Origin: Ifrita kowaldi
Taxonomy: Eukaryota; Chordata; Aves; Passeriformes; Cinclosomatidae
DNA length: 64,000 bases
Reading direction: 5' to 3'
NCBI GenBank assembly: GCA_013398055.1
Contig: VZRS01015043.1
Coordinates: 372,001-436,000 of the forward strand
The notes under the pieces: model-generated
The model's input: only the letters and a program-made list of their open reading frames with translations
What the model was told of the DNA's origin: nothing
Databases searched by the model: none
Shown here: in pieces, positions 52,950-64,000 of the stretch
How the letters are laid out: the number at the start of each line of letters is the position of its first letter
How positions within the stretch are numbered: position 1 is the first letter of the stretch
Program-made: the position numbers and the translations under genes

Positions 52950-55574
52950 CATTCTTCTTCATGTACCCTCGAAAAAGAAAAGGCTCCTAGCGACATGGAC
53001 TACATCTGCTCAAATAATGTATTCCAGTGCTTCCTCCAGCTACTTACATGTTTTTCCCCAAATATCTAACTCAAGCCAACTTTGCTTGAAATAGTTGAAT
53101 TGTTGAAATTCAGTTCTTACCCCACTGCAATATAATTGGTGCATATTTCCAAGGTCTGTTATGTATGCTCTTAGGGAAACTATGAATAGGACAATTCTGT
53201 ACAGATACACTGTGAGCTGCAAAGGTTCTTCCACTGAATAGAACAGCAGGATCTCCTTCCTAAATTCTCCTCTTTTCATGGCTCCTTCTCTCAAGAAAAG
53301 TAACAAAATTCCTTTTACTAGTATTTGTATCATAAGATGTGCATTTTCCATATGTATTTGCCACTCGGGGAGAAGAAGAAAAGCAAAGATTAAACAGCAA
53401 AGGATAAGACTGAAAAACTAGAAGTTTATAAACTCTCACAAAACATTACTATCTCTTCCTGTGTATTCTTAACTTTAGATTTCCTCTCTACTGTTCTAAC
53501 ATATTATATGGGCTGTATAACTACACTAGTTGAGAGTTCAGCCCCTTTGTTAATACTCTGAAGCCTTATTCACTTCCAACTCTGCTCTCAAAGGAAACTG
53601 GCTATTTATTTCAGCAAATGTATTCAGGAAATGTAAATCTGGACAAGAAACAGAATAGTTGTGCATAATGTTGTATGAGTTTAGCATAACTATTTGCTCC
53701 ACTGTCTAAATTCAAGCTTTTTTTTTTTTTTCTCCTTGTGGGATTCACAATTATAATATTTATAGATAAACAAGAATAGATTTCACAGTAACCAACAGTA
53801 AATTCAGCACACTGCGTAGTAAAATCTTACTGCAGTAACTTCTTTTTGCTATCTAGGAACAATAACAAAATACTACAGGGTTTTGCTTTGGTTTTTTTGG
53901 TTGCTTTTTTTGGGTTTTTTTCCACAATTTTAAAAACACACCATACTCAAAACGTAAGGAAGAAGTACAGCCCTCTGAATTTCTGAACCACATCGCAAGA
54001 GCTCTGAAATCTGCTCTTAGTTCTCCAAGACCTCCTCTGTGACACATGACCAGCCACTGAATACTTCATGTTGCAGGATATATCCATCCCTAGATATACT
54101 GATTCCTTTCTTTCCTCACAAGCCTGCCCATTCTACTTAAAGAGAAAGGAAAAGAAGTCTCTCCTTTGGCAGGCTAAGTGTTTCAAATTTATAGACTAAG
54201 GAGCCAGAGAGGATCACCGTGACAGTCCAGCTTAGCCTTTTATATGTAGCATAGCCTGAAATTCATTCTTCTTTCAAGTATGACTTACAACCGACTTAGG
54301 CAGATTCTACATCAGAGTTTCTCTAGGCACAGTATTCAAACAGCTGGTTATTCTTTCCTGTGTTAAAAATCAGTACCGGATTCAGGTATGAATTTGTTTG
54401 GCTTCAGTGTCCAATCTGTGCGTCTTGTAATACCTTTGTCTGCCTGACAAAATACAGCTACTGCAACACCAATGCAAATAACAGATTACCCTACGTGTTA
54501 CCTAAAGAGCATTCCTCCTTAAGCGCACCCCTGGGACAGCTCTAACACCGCCTTACTGGAGCTGGCTGACACAAAGCTTTTGGCAACAAGTATGCTATCA
54601 AACATCTGTTGTGACCCCCGTGGAAGCGCCCCCTCTCCCACACCATATGGCCATCGCCACCGAGTGGTACCGCAAGGCCACAACCCACCTCTCATCACTC
54701 CCTGTCCTCTCTGGGGATGCCAGACACTGACGGATAATTTCACACACACTTCACACTTCATCAGCAGGGAAGACAGCCCGCTGCAGTGAAAGGAGACATG
54801 CCGAGCATGTCCATGTTACAACACACTCTGTCCATGTCACTGTCAGAAAACTCTGCTCACGGAGTACGTGTAGTACACACTAAAGGAAGGGATTTTTTTT
54901 TTTTTGTCTCGCACTGCTTTTGCTCTTCCCAAGTGGCAACTGCTTTCTGTGTAACTGGACTTACACTTGGGGCTTTGTCAACACACCTATGGTAGCTGGG
55001 GGTGCCAGGAAAAACAAATAAAAAACAAACATGGTCAGAGAAACACAGCAAAACATTACACAGCAGATCAAACTTCTGGCTGACTTAAAGAGCTTTGTTG
55101 GCACAAAAATTTAACTTATGATCTTATGACAAGATAGTAGACTAAGAGAAAACAAGAAATTCTTCCACAGGGTCAAGTGACAAAAGCTGTTACTGTGAAT
55201 CAGGTAAATACAGCAGCAGCATTACTACTGACCAGTACACAAGAACTGTAGTGCAAACAGAGGCACAGGGAACTAAGAGATTGAGTTTCCATGTGAAAAC
55301 CCTAACAACAAGTTAATTCAAGGAAGGACATCTGACATCAGTGATTTTCTTTCCCACAGCTACAGAACAACCATTTAAATCCTCTGTTCACAGTTACCAA
55401 AGTCATTAGAAAGGCTCAAAGCCTGTGCATACAGTACTAAATGTCACTCCCACAGTGAATTCTGTGCAAAGAAAGCAGAGCTAATAGGAAAGTACTCTTG
55501 ATAACAGCAGGAACACACCAGCACCTTAAGAAGACAGAATTGAAGATAACACTGTTCTACTTTGAACACGGTGA
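52950..55574. other. Unique sequence; T/G tract and a small CpG-richer patch
   Basis: A T/G tract lies at 53877-53921 and a poly-T at about 53719-53731. The patch 54530-54800 is GC-richer, with several CpG sites clustered at 54615-54675, and has open frames on both strands with no recognisable protein. A minus-strand stretch near 53105-53270 can be read as an exon, but the acceptor is poor. Confidence 0.45.
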
Positions 55575-56100
55575 AGGTTATATCAATAGAAGGGTTGAGG
55601 TTGGAAGGACCTTAAAGATCATCGAGTTCCAATCCCCTGCCATGGGGAGGGACATGGTCCACTAGACCAGGTTACTCAGAGCCCCATCCAAGCTGGCCTT
55701 GAACACTTCCAGGGATGGGGCATCCAAAACTTCTCTGGGCATCTTATCCCAGTGCCTCTGTCACAGTCAAGAGTTTCCTCCTAATACCTAATCTAAACTT
55801 ACCCTCTTTCAGTTTAAACCCGTTCCCCCTTGTCCTGTCACATCTCCTTGGCAAAGTCCCTCACCAGCTCTCTTGTAGGGCCCCCTGAAGTACTGGAGGG
55901 CTTAGAGATTGCTCTAAGGTCTCCCCAGAGCCTTCTCTTCTCCAGGCTTAACACCCCAGCTCTCTCAGCCTGTTTTCATAGCGGAGGTGTTCCAACCCCT
56001 TGATCATCTTCGTGGCCCTCCAGCAGGTTCATGTCCTTATGCTGGGGTCACCAGAGCTGGACATAGTACTCCAGAGGGGGTCTCATGACAGCAGAGTCAT
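55575..56100 (-). mobile_element. CR1 LINE fragment, minus strand
   Basis: The stretch reads in reverse complement as CR1 3' UTR: 'gggttgaggttggaaggaccttaaagatcatcgagttccaatcccctgccatggg', 'aacacttccagggatggggcatccaaaacttctctggg', 'cccccttgtcctgtcac' and 'ccagagctggacatagtactccag'. The wording differs from the copies at 38.5 and 42.3 kb, so it belongs to another subfamily. Its 5' end is truncated. Confidence 0.92.
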
Positions 56101-57137
56101 TAGGTTTGAGGCAAAGTCTTGTGGCTGTACCTTTCAAGAACACTGCTGTGCAAAATCCAGAAAGCAAAACATTAACTTGCCCTTAACAAAAGTTTCCTCA
56201 GTATTGTTCCCTTTTCTTCCTTCTTTCTGTGTTTTTTAAAGAACAAATCAAGCTCTTCTTTAGGAAACTTGAAAGGCAGATTTTCCATTTGTAGCAGGAA
56301 GTGGCAATATGGAGACAAACACTTTCATTTCAGAGCTTAATCACCTCCAGTGTGCCCAGGTTGACTCATTATGAAATTAGGTGATCACACATTGCCCAAG
56401 AGCTATTTTTGTTGCATCCGCAGCTAAGATACTGCACCACTTCTTCCAGCAATCCAAGTGTCCAAGCAGAGGATCTTTAGCTGCTTGACTCTCAAGCTGC
56501 CCTCTAACATTTTTTCTCTTTTGGATTCACAGTATGGCAAAACTGCTTAGATGGTCAATAAACATACCTGTAAACTGAACAGGGAAACAGCTCCATATGA
56601 GGAGACAGGCTATACTCACACGGCTGTGCTTTACCCTCTACAGCCTGCAGAACACTAGTTTCCTGAAAGTGTTGCCCAACTCAAAGCACCTGCATTAGAG
56701 GCTGTCGGTTCCATTTAAAGCAGACAGAAATCTTGATGCCCTGTAAGCATTACTGATACACAGGTCAAACTCCCTAGTATAAACTCCACTTCAGCCTCCA
56801 GGATTTCCCCGTACATAACTCTCATCAACAGTGCAAAGTCTCAAAATGGAGCACCTGGAGATAGATGCTATTTGCAGCTGCTCTGTGACACATGTCAACC
56901 CCAGGAAAGTTTTGAGTAATTTAAGTCACATCATCTGCTGAACAACTGCCCAGATGTGGTTTCAAACCAACAGCCTTTTAACTCATCCTGAAAAACTAGA
57001 CTTCTAGCCTATGCTTAGCTCTGGTCTATAGGTCAGTGCTTTGCTGCCACACCTAAATTAGCTGTTAAGTATAAAAGTAAATAAATCTCACCCACAGATT
57101 TAACTGACCTATCAGTGCCCTTCTGCTACAAAAGCTG
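56101..57137. other. Unique sequence between two CR1 copies
   Basis: No gene or repeat was recognised. Confidence 0.55.
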
Positions 57138-57832
57138 AATCACAGAATTGTTAGGGTTCGAATGGACCTGTGGGGATCATTTAGCACAACCCCCCTGCCA
57201 AGGCAGGGCCACCTAGAGCAGGTTACACAGGAACTCATCCAGGAGGTTTTTGAATGTCTCCAGAGCGGAGACTCAACAACCTCTCTGGGCAGCCTGTTCC
57301 AATTTTCTGCCACCCTCAATGTAGAGAACTTCTTTCTTATGTTGAGCTGGTACTACTTGTGTTTCAGTTCATAGCCATTTCTCTTTGTTCTGTCGCTGGG
57401 GGCCATTGAAAAGAGTCTGGCACCATTCTCTTGGCACCCACCTTTGAAATATTTACATGCATTAATAAGATCCCCTTTTACTTTCTTCTCCAAACTAAAC
57501 AGGCTCAGCTCTCACAGTCTCTTCTCATAAGAGAGACGTTCCAGACCCCTGATCATCTTTCACTGGACAAGTAGTTCCATGTTTTTCTTATATTGTGGAT
57601 CCCAGAACTGTACACAGCACTCCAGATGTGGCATCACTGAGGCTGAGTAGAAGGGCAGGAACACCTCCCTTGACCCGCTGGCCACGCTCTTCCTGATGCA
57701 CCCCAGCATACCATTGGCCCTCCTGGCCACAAGGGAACTGCTGGCTCACAGTCAACCTGTCATCCACCAAGACTCCCAGGTCCTTCTCTGCAGAGCTGCT
57801 CTCTAGTAGGTCAGCCCCCAACCTGTACTGGT
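57138..57832 (-). mobile_element. CR1 LINE fragment, minus strand, longest copy
   Basis: The 3' terminus (aatcacagaattgttagggttcgaatggacctgtgggg) is at the left. The copy runs through the 3' UTR ('caacctctctgggcagcctgttccaa', 'tattgtggatcccagaactgtacacagcactccagatgtgg') into ORF2. Around 57832-57735 on the minus strand it translates to YRLGADLLESSSAEKDLGVL then VDDRLTVSQQ, the well-known end region of CR1 ORF2. Frame breaks show it is inactive. It is the least 5'-truncated copy here. Confidence 0.94.
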
Positions 57833-57897
57833 GATTGAGTACTCTTCTTCCATGTATGCTTATACAGAACACATAATTTTGAATTGTGTCTGTGGGG

Positions 57898-58019
57898 AAA
57901 AAAGAAAAAAAAAGAAAAAAAAAGAAAAAAAAGAAAAAAAAGAAAAAAAAGAAAAAAAAGAAAAAAAAGGAAAAAAAGGAAAAAAAGGAAAAAAAGGAAA
58001 AAAAAAGAAAAAAAAGAAA
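57898..58019. repeat. Purine tandem repeat, (GAAAAAAAA)n and (GGAAAAAAA)n
   Basis: About 120 bp are purely A and G on the plus strand. G separated by eight or nine A's is repeated about seven times, then four units with GG and seven or more A's, then G-A8 again. The dominant period is 9 bp. Lysine-rich or phenylalanine-rich frames across it are artefacts. Confidence 0.95.
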
Positions 58020-58240
58020 GAATGCCTTTCCTGACACACTTTGCTGTGTCTGCACCAAGCAAGTCCACAGACACCCTTACTGACACGGTCAGGGAAGTCA
58101 AAGCTTTTCTAGATGATGAGGCCCCAGTGCTTTGTAACATCAACATATTTTCCTTTTGCAGTAAAGCCAACTTCCTTCTGCCAGACAAACAGACAGTTTT
58201 TACCATCAAAGACACTGAACAATTTGGACAGAAACTCCAC

Positions 58241-58275
58241 ATATAAAACATATAAACATATAAAACATATAAACA
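58241..58275. repeat. Short tandem repeat, 17-bp unit twice
   Basis: catataaaacatataaa is repeated twice in direct succession. Confidence 0.85.
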
Positions 58276-59194
58276 ATTCTTAACTATTCCCTTATTGCTG
58301 TGTTACCAAGTATCAGTGTTGACCAGATAAATTCAGGGTAAAGGATAAACCAGAAAAAAAGAGCTACAGTAAGAAAAAATAAGAAATAAAACAAAACAGA
58401 AACCACACCACCAGTCACAACTATAGAATAAATAAATTGTGAGGGTACAGGTTCTGCTCCTACTGAATTCACTGGCCAGCTTCCCATTTATTTCAATTGG
58501 CCTGATAAACACATGCATCCCTCCAGCTTCTGTCCTGCCAGAGAGGAAGGCTGGCAGACAATCCATCAACATAAGCTACAAAGAATCAGCAATAGCACAG
58601 AGAAAATTCAACTGCCATTCAAAATAAAATTCAAAGCTAGAAAAGTACAGGAAAAGCCTTCCAGCAGCTTCATCTGCTATTGGATATACAGCAACAGATT
58701 TAATTTAAAGCAATCCAAAAGCTACTAAGTGTGCTCTCTATGTAGAATTTAACTAACATAATGTTCCTATAACAACTTTAAATTCTCAATTCTCTTTTTA
58801 ATTTTGCAAAGGCAGTACTACACAAACACTGTTAATCATATTCCTCATGTTTAAGGTCAGAGCTGGATGGAATGGAGAACCTGTTTCCATAAACTCACAT
58901 CTAATTCACCACAACTATATTTTACAGAAAAATGTAAGGCAAAAATCTGAAGAACTGGTTATATTTCAGTGTGGTCAGCTATACTCTGGTGGAAGGGACA
59001 ACTGATAGTCAGTTCTTTTCAGTCTTGAAATTATTTGGCCATAGATCAGATTAATTAATCTTGCTGGATACACTGCAAATTCCCCTCTCTGTGTAGAAGT
59101 CAGAGATAGGAAATGTTCTATGGTGTACCAAAAAGCAGGTGTATGCATCTGAGTTCTCTCCAGTTGATTTACTGCATTTTGTACTGGGTAAGAT
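58276..59194. other. Unique sequence, no gene recognised
   Basis: Nothing beyond short chance open frames was seen. Confidence 0.5.
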
Positions 59195-59295
59195 CTGCTA
59201 TTGGGTTGTTGGGATTTTTGTTTGTTTGTGGGTTGGTTCTGCAGTTTGTTGGTTTATTTGCTAATTTGAGGGTTTGGTTTTGTTTTGTTGGAGGG
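59195..59295. repeat. T/G-rich low-complexity tract
   Basis: TTTG, GGGTT and TTGGTT units dominate, including 'gtttgtttgtgggttggtt' and 'gggtttggttttgttttgttgg'. Confidence 0.8.
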
Positions 59296-60469
59296 CAGAG
59301 GAAGAAAAGTGTGCCCCCTCCTTTTATCCACATTTTTCAACAATGGTACTTTGAGACTGGCATGGTTATTTTTATGTCACACAGGAAAAAAAAAATGTTA
59401 CATTTCGAACTGATAGTTTCCCTGGACAAAGTTAACAGCATTGTTCTTAAAAGTCCTAACCCCTGATCTTATATCCAAACCTAAAACTCATTAGAAGTGA
59501 GAGCTGATGAGAACTGACAAATGAAGAGGAGCTGCTAACCCTTTAACTTGTTTTCAGGTGGTTTGTTTACTTGGGGGGTTTTTTTAGTTTGCTTTTTTTA
59601 AGACTTTGATTTTAGGTTTTACTCTTAGTGCTGCTATTTTCTGCACAGATTAAGCTTTAATTAATATCTCAGGGTGTCCAAACCTAAAGCAAATCCACAG
59701 GGATGCCTGGGATTTGTTATTTTGGATCTTGAAAAATCTGAAATCTACCTGTGTTAGGTTTTCTCCCATGTAAATAAAGTACTTCATTTCTATGCTTCAT
59801 ATTCAATTTCTTCATAAATCAGACTTAGATGAGCTTTGTAAACAGGGAAAAAAACCAAACAAAGCCTCTTCTGTTTTCCACTTCTAGAAAGTAAAACTAG
59901 CTTTTATATATATGTATACACACAGATTTGAGGTATAGCATAATGCTAAAGGTGCTGTGAAACTGCTGTAGTATTTTAAGGGCTGATCAGAGACATGCAC
60001 GTGAATACAGGAGAGGAGAAACTGAAGTTGAAAGTTCACAATCCTCCTTGACTTCCTGTACCTTCTTAAAACTAATATTTTGCTCTTGAAACACTAACAA
60101 GTTTAAATGGCTTTCAGCAGTCCTGCACACATTTAATTGGACACAAACAACATGAACATTTGATGACTGAACAAGTGTATCTCCCACCTCCTTATCTGCT
60201 GTTAAATCACAGGAGAAAAAGGAAAAAAAAAGAGATGGGGGAAAAAAAATAAAAGACTACAGGAGATCAGCTAGTGTATTTCCTAGCTTTAAGCCTCAGC
60301 TGATGGAAAATAACAAGACCTTCCAAAAGGAATTTAATTTATCCAGGTGCTTTACTATCTGGGCAAGCAGTAATGAATGTGAGTTTTTGTCTCAGAAATT
60401 CCAGTAACATCATTATTGCTCTTATACTCAGTGGGGTCTTGAAGATTTTTTTTTCTTAGTTTGGAGTTC
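59296..60469. other. Unique sequence with a second T/G run
   Basis: A T/G run lies at about 59570-59600 (ggggggttttttt...gctttttttaag), and A-rich runs near 60215-60250. No gene was recognised. Confidence 0.5.
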
Positions 60470-60597
60470 TTTTTGTTAGGATGCTTATTTGTGGGGGTTT
60501 TGGAGGTGGATTTTTGGTTTAGTTTTTGGGTTGTTCTTTTTTTTTTTTTTATTTTTTGGTTTTTTTTTTTTTTTTTTTTTGCTTTTTGTGTTTTTTG
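60470..60597. repeat. T/G-rich low-complexity tract with poly-T
   Basis: The tract begins 'gtgggggttttggaggtggatttttggtttagtttttggg' and ends in T runs of 14 to 22. The Phe-rich open frame here is an artefact. Confidence 0.9.
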
Positions 60598-63500
60598 AGA
60601 CGACCTTAGACCCCTGCACCATCATATTCCCACTCAAAAGAGAGCTATGCCCTATTCATGACTGCAAAATATGGAACTATCAGAGCACTGACACTGCACA
60701 TGGTAAGGATCCATCATCCACATAAACAGCAACTGAAGTCAACATGTTTCAAAAGGAGGCCCCGTGTGTGTGCACAAAAATAAGTAAAATAAGTAAATGT
60801 CTACTCATTTTCCTATTAGTTCCAATGGTTAGAAGTGCCTTCTAAAAATGGTTAAAGATGCTTTGTTACCCCGTTCCAAATAACACATCTGCATACAAAG
60901 CATTAAAAAAAAAAAAAAGAAAGATACAGAACTCCAAAAGCTTTCAACGCGTGAAAGCTAAGATCTAACAGAAAGTGCTGAGGTTAACAATGAATATGTC
61001 TTTTAAGTGCAATTCTGCCCGTAATACTTCACTCATAAATGCACCTGTAAGTAATCTATACAACAACAAAACAAATGCTGACCCAGCACAGCAGATTAGC
61101 AAGCAGCAGGGTCTGAGGCTGAATATTAACAGCTACTTCAAAAACAAACTAATGAGTTTCAGGTAACTAGGCTAGATGAATGGTGTTGCTACTTAAATGA
61201 AATGAAGATCAGAAACAGGTCAGCAACATTCACAGAAAAAAAAAAACGGATTTTGAAAGCATTTCAGTTAAAAAGACAGAACAATACAACAGCCATATGG
61301 AAGTGCTTCCTAGTTTAATTATGGAATGCCAGTACCAGTCTTGAAAGAACTGACATCCCTGGTAACACTTTTTCAGTTTAGGTGAACTCAATAACAGCTT
61401 TCAAATGACCTGATTCACCTGAAAACATCACTAGTCTGACCCAACAGCAGTGGCACAAATTCTGCAAAATTGCAGAGCTATCCAGTAGTTTGGGACTCCA
61501 CACCTTTTCCATATACCTTTAATATTCAGGAACAAACAGAGACCATCAGGTTGATTTCCTAACCCCATAACTGTCTAAATTTCTACCACAGAATTCTGTG
61601 AATTAGATTGCAAGATAATACATCATAGAGACCATGCTGAGCTCTAGTAAAAGGATATTTAAATAGTCATTGGCACTTGTACCAGGCTGGAGGTCATTCA
61701 CTGAATGGCAAACGTGTCACTGTTTCACAAAATAACTTTGAATCCTTAGTGTCAGATAAAAGTGAACATTAAGGAAGAAGTTCAAGCCCCAGGCATTTAA
61801 AAGGAATATGGTGATAGAATCCTTTCAGAGGTAACTCGTTTACAGTCAGTAACATTTCCAGGAGAAGACATATAGTAAAGCAAGAGACAATCAAGGTTTC
61901 AGAATGATGGAAGAGCATTCAGAGCATATTGTTGTTTCCTCTTGTTCTCTTTGCTTTAAATTCAATGCAGAATTTTATAGTCCCTTTGCACAAGGAGATA
62001 ACTATATATTTTCTCCATAATTCTGAAGCAGTCTTTGCCCTGTGTGTTGTGGATCTGTCTCTCATGGCACATAGACGACCTTGCTTCAGCGAGATAAAGT
62101 CAACACACCCACTTCTGAGCAAACCAAGTCTTAACCACCAGCTCTCAAGACAGCATAGCTCAGCAGTGCATTTGACTTGGAGCATGGAGAAGTGGGGACA
62201 GGGAAATCAATTCTCACTGGTAGCATAGGCTCTCTGTCACTCAGAGCAAGCTCAGCTCCAACATACCCTCTGTAAGGCACAGATGGGAGCAGAGGGATAA
62301 GATCTGCTGCTTCTTTGCAGCCCCTCCACCTCTACAAGGCAAGACACTCATATTGGGAGCTCTTGGATTATAAACTTAGGAAGATATCCTCCTTCTGCAT
62401 CACTCCACTTGATAAAGCCAATACTGAGCTGCACTTTAATGATTCCTTGCCTTGCACAGTCCCTAATCACACCTGGAGATGAGCGAGAATCCAGGCCGTG
62501 CTATGGCAGGCAATGTAAAACGTTCCCTCTGAGAAAACACAGCCTAGCAAACTGGCACTCTGCCCTTCTCAAAATCTGAAGTGGTATTCAGGGGCAACCT
62601 TATTAGAGGATGCTACAGTACTTCCCCTGTTAAGCAGTCACAAGCACAGAACACTCAGCTCCCCAAGTTCATGGTATTAAAATAATAAATTAGAAACACT
62701 TGTCTCTCTGCAGAAGTTCCTGCAGCACAGTCTGGGACAAGCAGCAGGAGGCAATGACAGTGCAAGAAAAGGGTATACACAGCAGGAGGGAAATGTCGAG
62801 TCCATCAAAGGATGCTCCAGAATAAACAAACCTACTCTTGTCATGAATTCACAGGCTGTAGTGTGACATCATTAGGAGCCTTCTACAACAGCTTTGCCCT
62901 GTGAAGCTTCTGCCTGACCCTTTCACACAGCATACAGGCCTTCGTGGCGGAGCCTACTGTGAGCCTTTTTAAAGGTTTCATTCCATGAGGAAATGAAAAT
63001 ATATTTCAGTGTTCAACACACAAGTTTAGACTCAATCCCACTTTGAATTCTATCTTGTTACCCATTCTGAACTACATTAAGCAAATCAACACAGTTCTGA
63101 AGTCCACAGCATGGTGTTCTGACTGTAGCATGGTGATTTTCAACTGTGCTCCAGCTGTTTGACTGAATAATGTTCAAAGCCCCTGAGCATACTAGTTAGC
63201 ACAGCAGTTCTCAAATATCTACTACTTGAACATCAATCAGGTGAGACAGAGAGAGATGTACAACTCAAGAACTTGCTCCAACTACACTGACTAAAATTAC
63301 CAAGGCATACATGGCCCTGAAATTCCAATTCAGGTATCTAATATTATAATGTTCTAAAATCTGGGAGTGTTTTACTCTATTCTGTATAAATAACAGCATA
63401 ACTTCTGAAAAACTTCAAAAAGAGAAACAAAGTAATTAATAATCTTCAAACATAGCTGATAAATTTTTCACAATATCCCCACCACAAACACAGTCACACA

Positions 63501-64000
63501 CTGCTATACATTATATTATTTATAGTATTGAAGGAAAGGGGCGAGGTCCATAGAGCTTCAATGGCCACACAAAGGTTTATTTTGTAAGCTCATGTTTAGC
63601 TTCTAGAAAGTGCCATGTTCTTCACTGATTAGCTTTATATTATTTGGACACTTAAATACCTATCCCAATGAAGCAAACAGATGGAGGAACTACTGGTAGG
63701 TACTTCCTCCAGAAGAAATTGGGAGGCTCATTTTACCTATCTAACTTTGAAAACCTTTTTTCTGAGTTCCCGAAGTGGGATACCAGAGCTTAAACAGTGG
63801 AATTGGCAAATAAATCTGGTCAGCCTTGAATACTTTGAGCAGGCTAATTCAGTTGGTAATGCTGGTAATGAATGTCTGTAATGATGACAAGGATCTTGAT
63901 GAAGTACCACAGTGCATTTTATAGGCACAGCCTGTATAACCAACTGATTTGTAGGCAAGTAGCAGACATTTTTTTCAGAGAAACAGGCTTCTTTGCATCC
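60598..64000. other. Unique sequence, no gene recognised
   Basis: A-runs lie at 60906-60918 and 61237-61246. Open frames at 61919-62228 exist on both strands (88 and 99 codons) but show no known motifs or clear splice sites. Confidence 0.5.

Noticed and set aside
53100..53275. Minus-strand exon-like segment (GDPAVLFSGRTFAAHS...)
   Set aside because: The acceptor (GAGAATTTAG) lacks a pyrimidine tract, and no phase-linked neighbour was found.
57588..58251. Two long minus-strand open frames (146 and 156 codons) and lysine-rich plus-strand frames
   Set aside because: They run through the purine tandem repeat and, in one case, into dead CR1 ORF2. They are composition artefacts plus repeat sequence.
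1..64000. tRNA, rRNA, CRISPR arrays, insertion sequences, operons
   Set aside because: No cloverleaf with A/B boxes, no rRNA signature, and no regularly spaced direct repeats were found. The base composition and CR1 content are those of a bird-like nuclear genome.

Overview
The window looks like AT-rich, non-repetitive vertebrate DNA, most probably from a bird. The main evidence is six truncated CR1 LINE copies with avian-type 3' ends (AATCACAGAAT / ATTCTGTG termini and the conserved end of the CR1 ORF2 reverse transcriptase). They are accompanied by decayed MIR-like SINE fragments and many T/G- or A/C-rich low-complexity tracts. The order or species cannot be fixed from what is visible. No complete protein-coding gene, rRNA, tRNA, CRISPR array or bacterial-type operon was seen.

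Layout. 1-3.3 kb: unique sequence. 3.3-3.8 kb: CR1 on the plus strand. 6.0-7.4 kb: two phase-compatible candidate exons and a possible stop-bearing terminal exon on the plus strand. 8.5-14.1 kb: four phase-compatible candidate exons on the minus strand, so the two sets would be convergent. 16.6-23 kb: MIR-like fragments, a 281-nt candidate minus exon at 16.9-17.2 kb, and two patches open in several frames at 17.9-18.1 and 19.8-20.1 kb. 23-34 kb: unique sequence with low-complexity tracts. 34.1-34.4 kb: CR1 (+). 38.5-39.1 and 42.3-42.6 kb: two CR1 copies (-) of one lineage. 43-55 kb: unique sequence with one MIR-like fragment and a perfect 15-bp hairpin at 52.9 kb. 55.6-58.3 kb: two more CR1 copies (-), a 120-bp purine repeat and a small tandem repeat. 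58.3-64 kb: unique sequence with T/G tracts.

The candidate exons rest only on splice-site quality, open frames and matching intron phase. None was recognised as a known protein. Several of the same stretches can also be read as exons on the opposite strand, so their confidence is low. The best-supported reading is intronic and/or intergenic bird DNA with old retroelements. No novel system was found.
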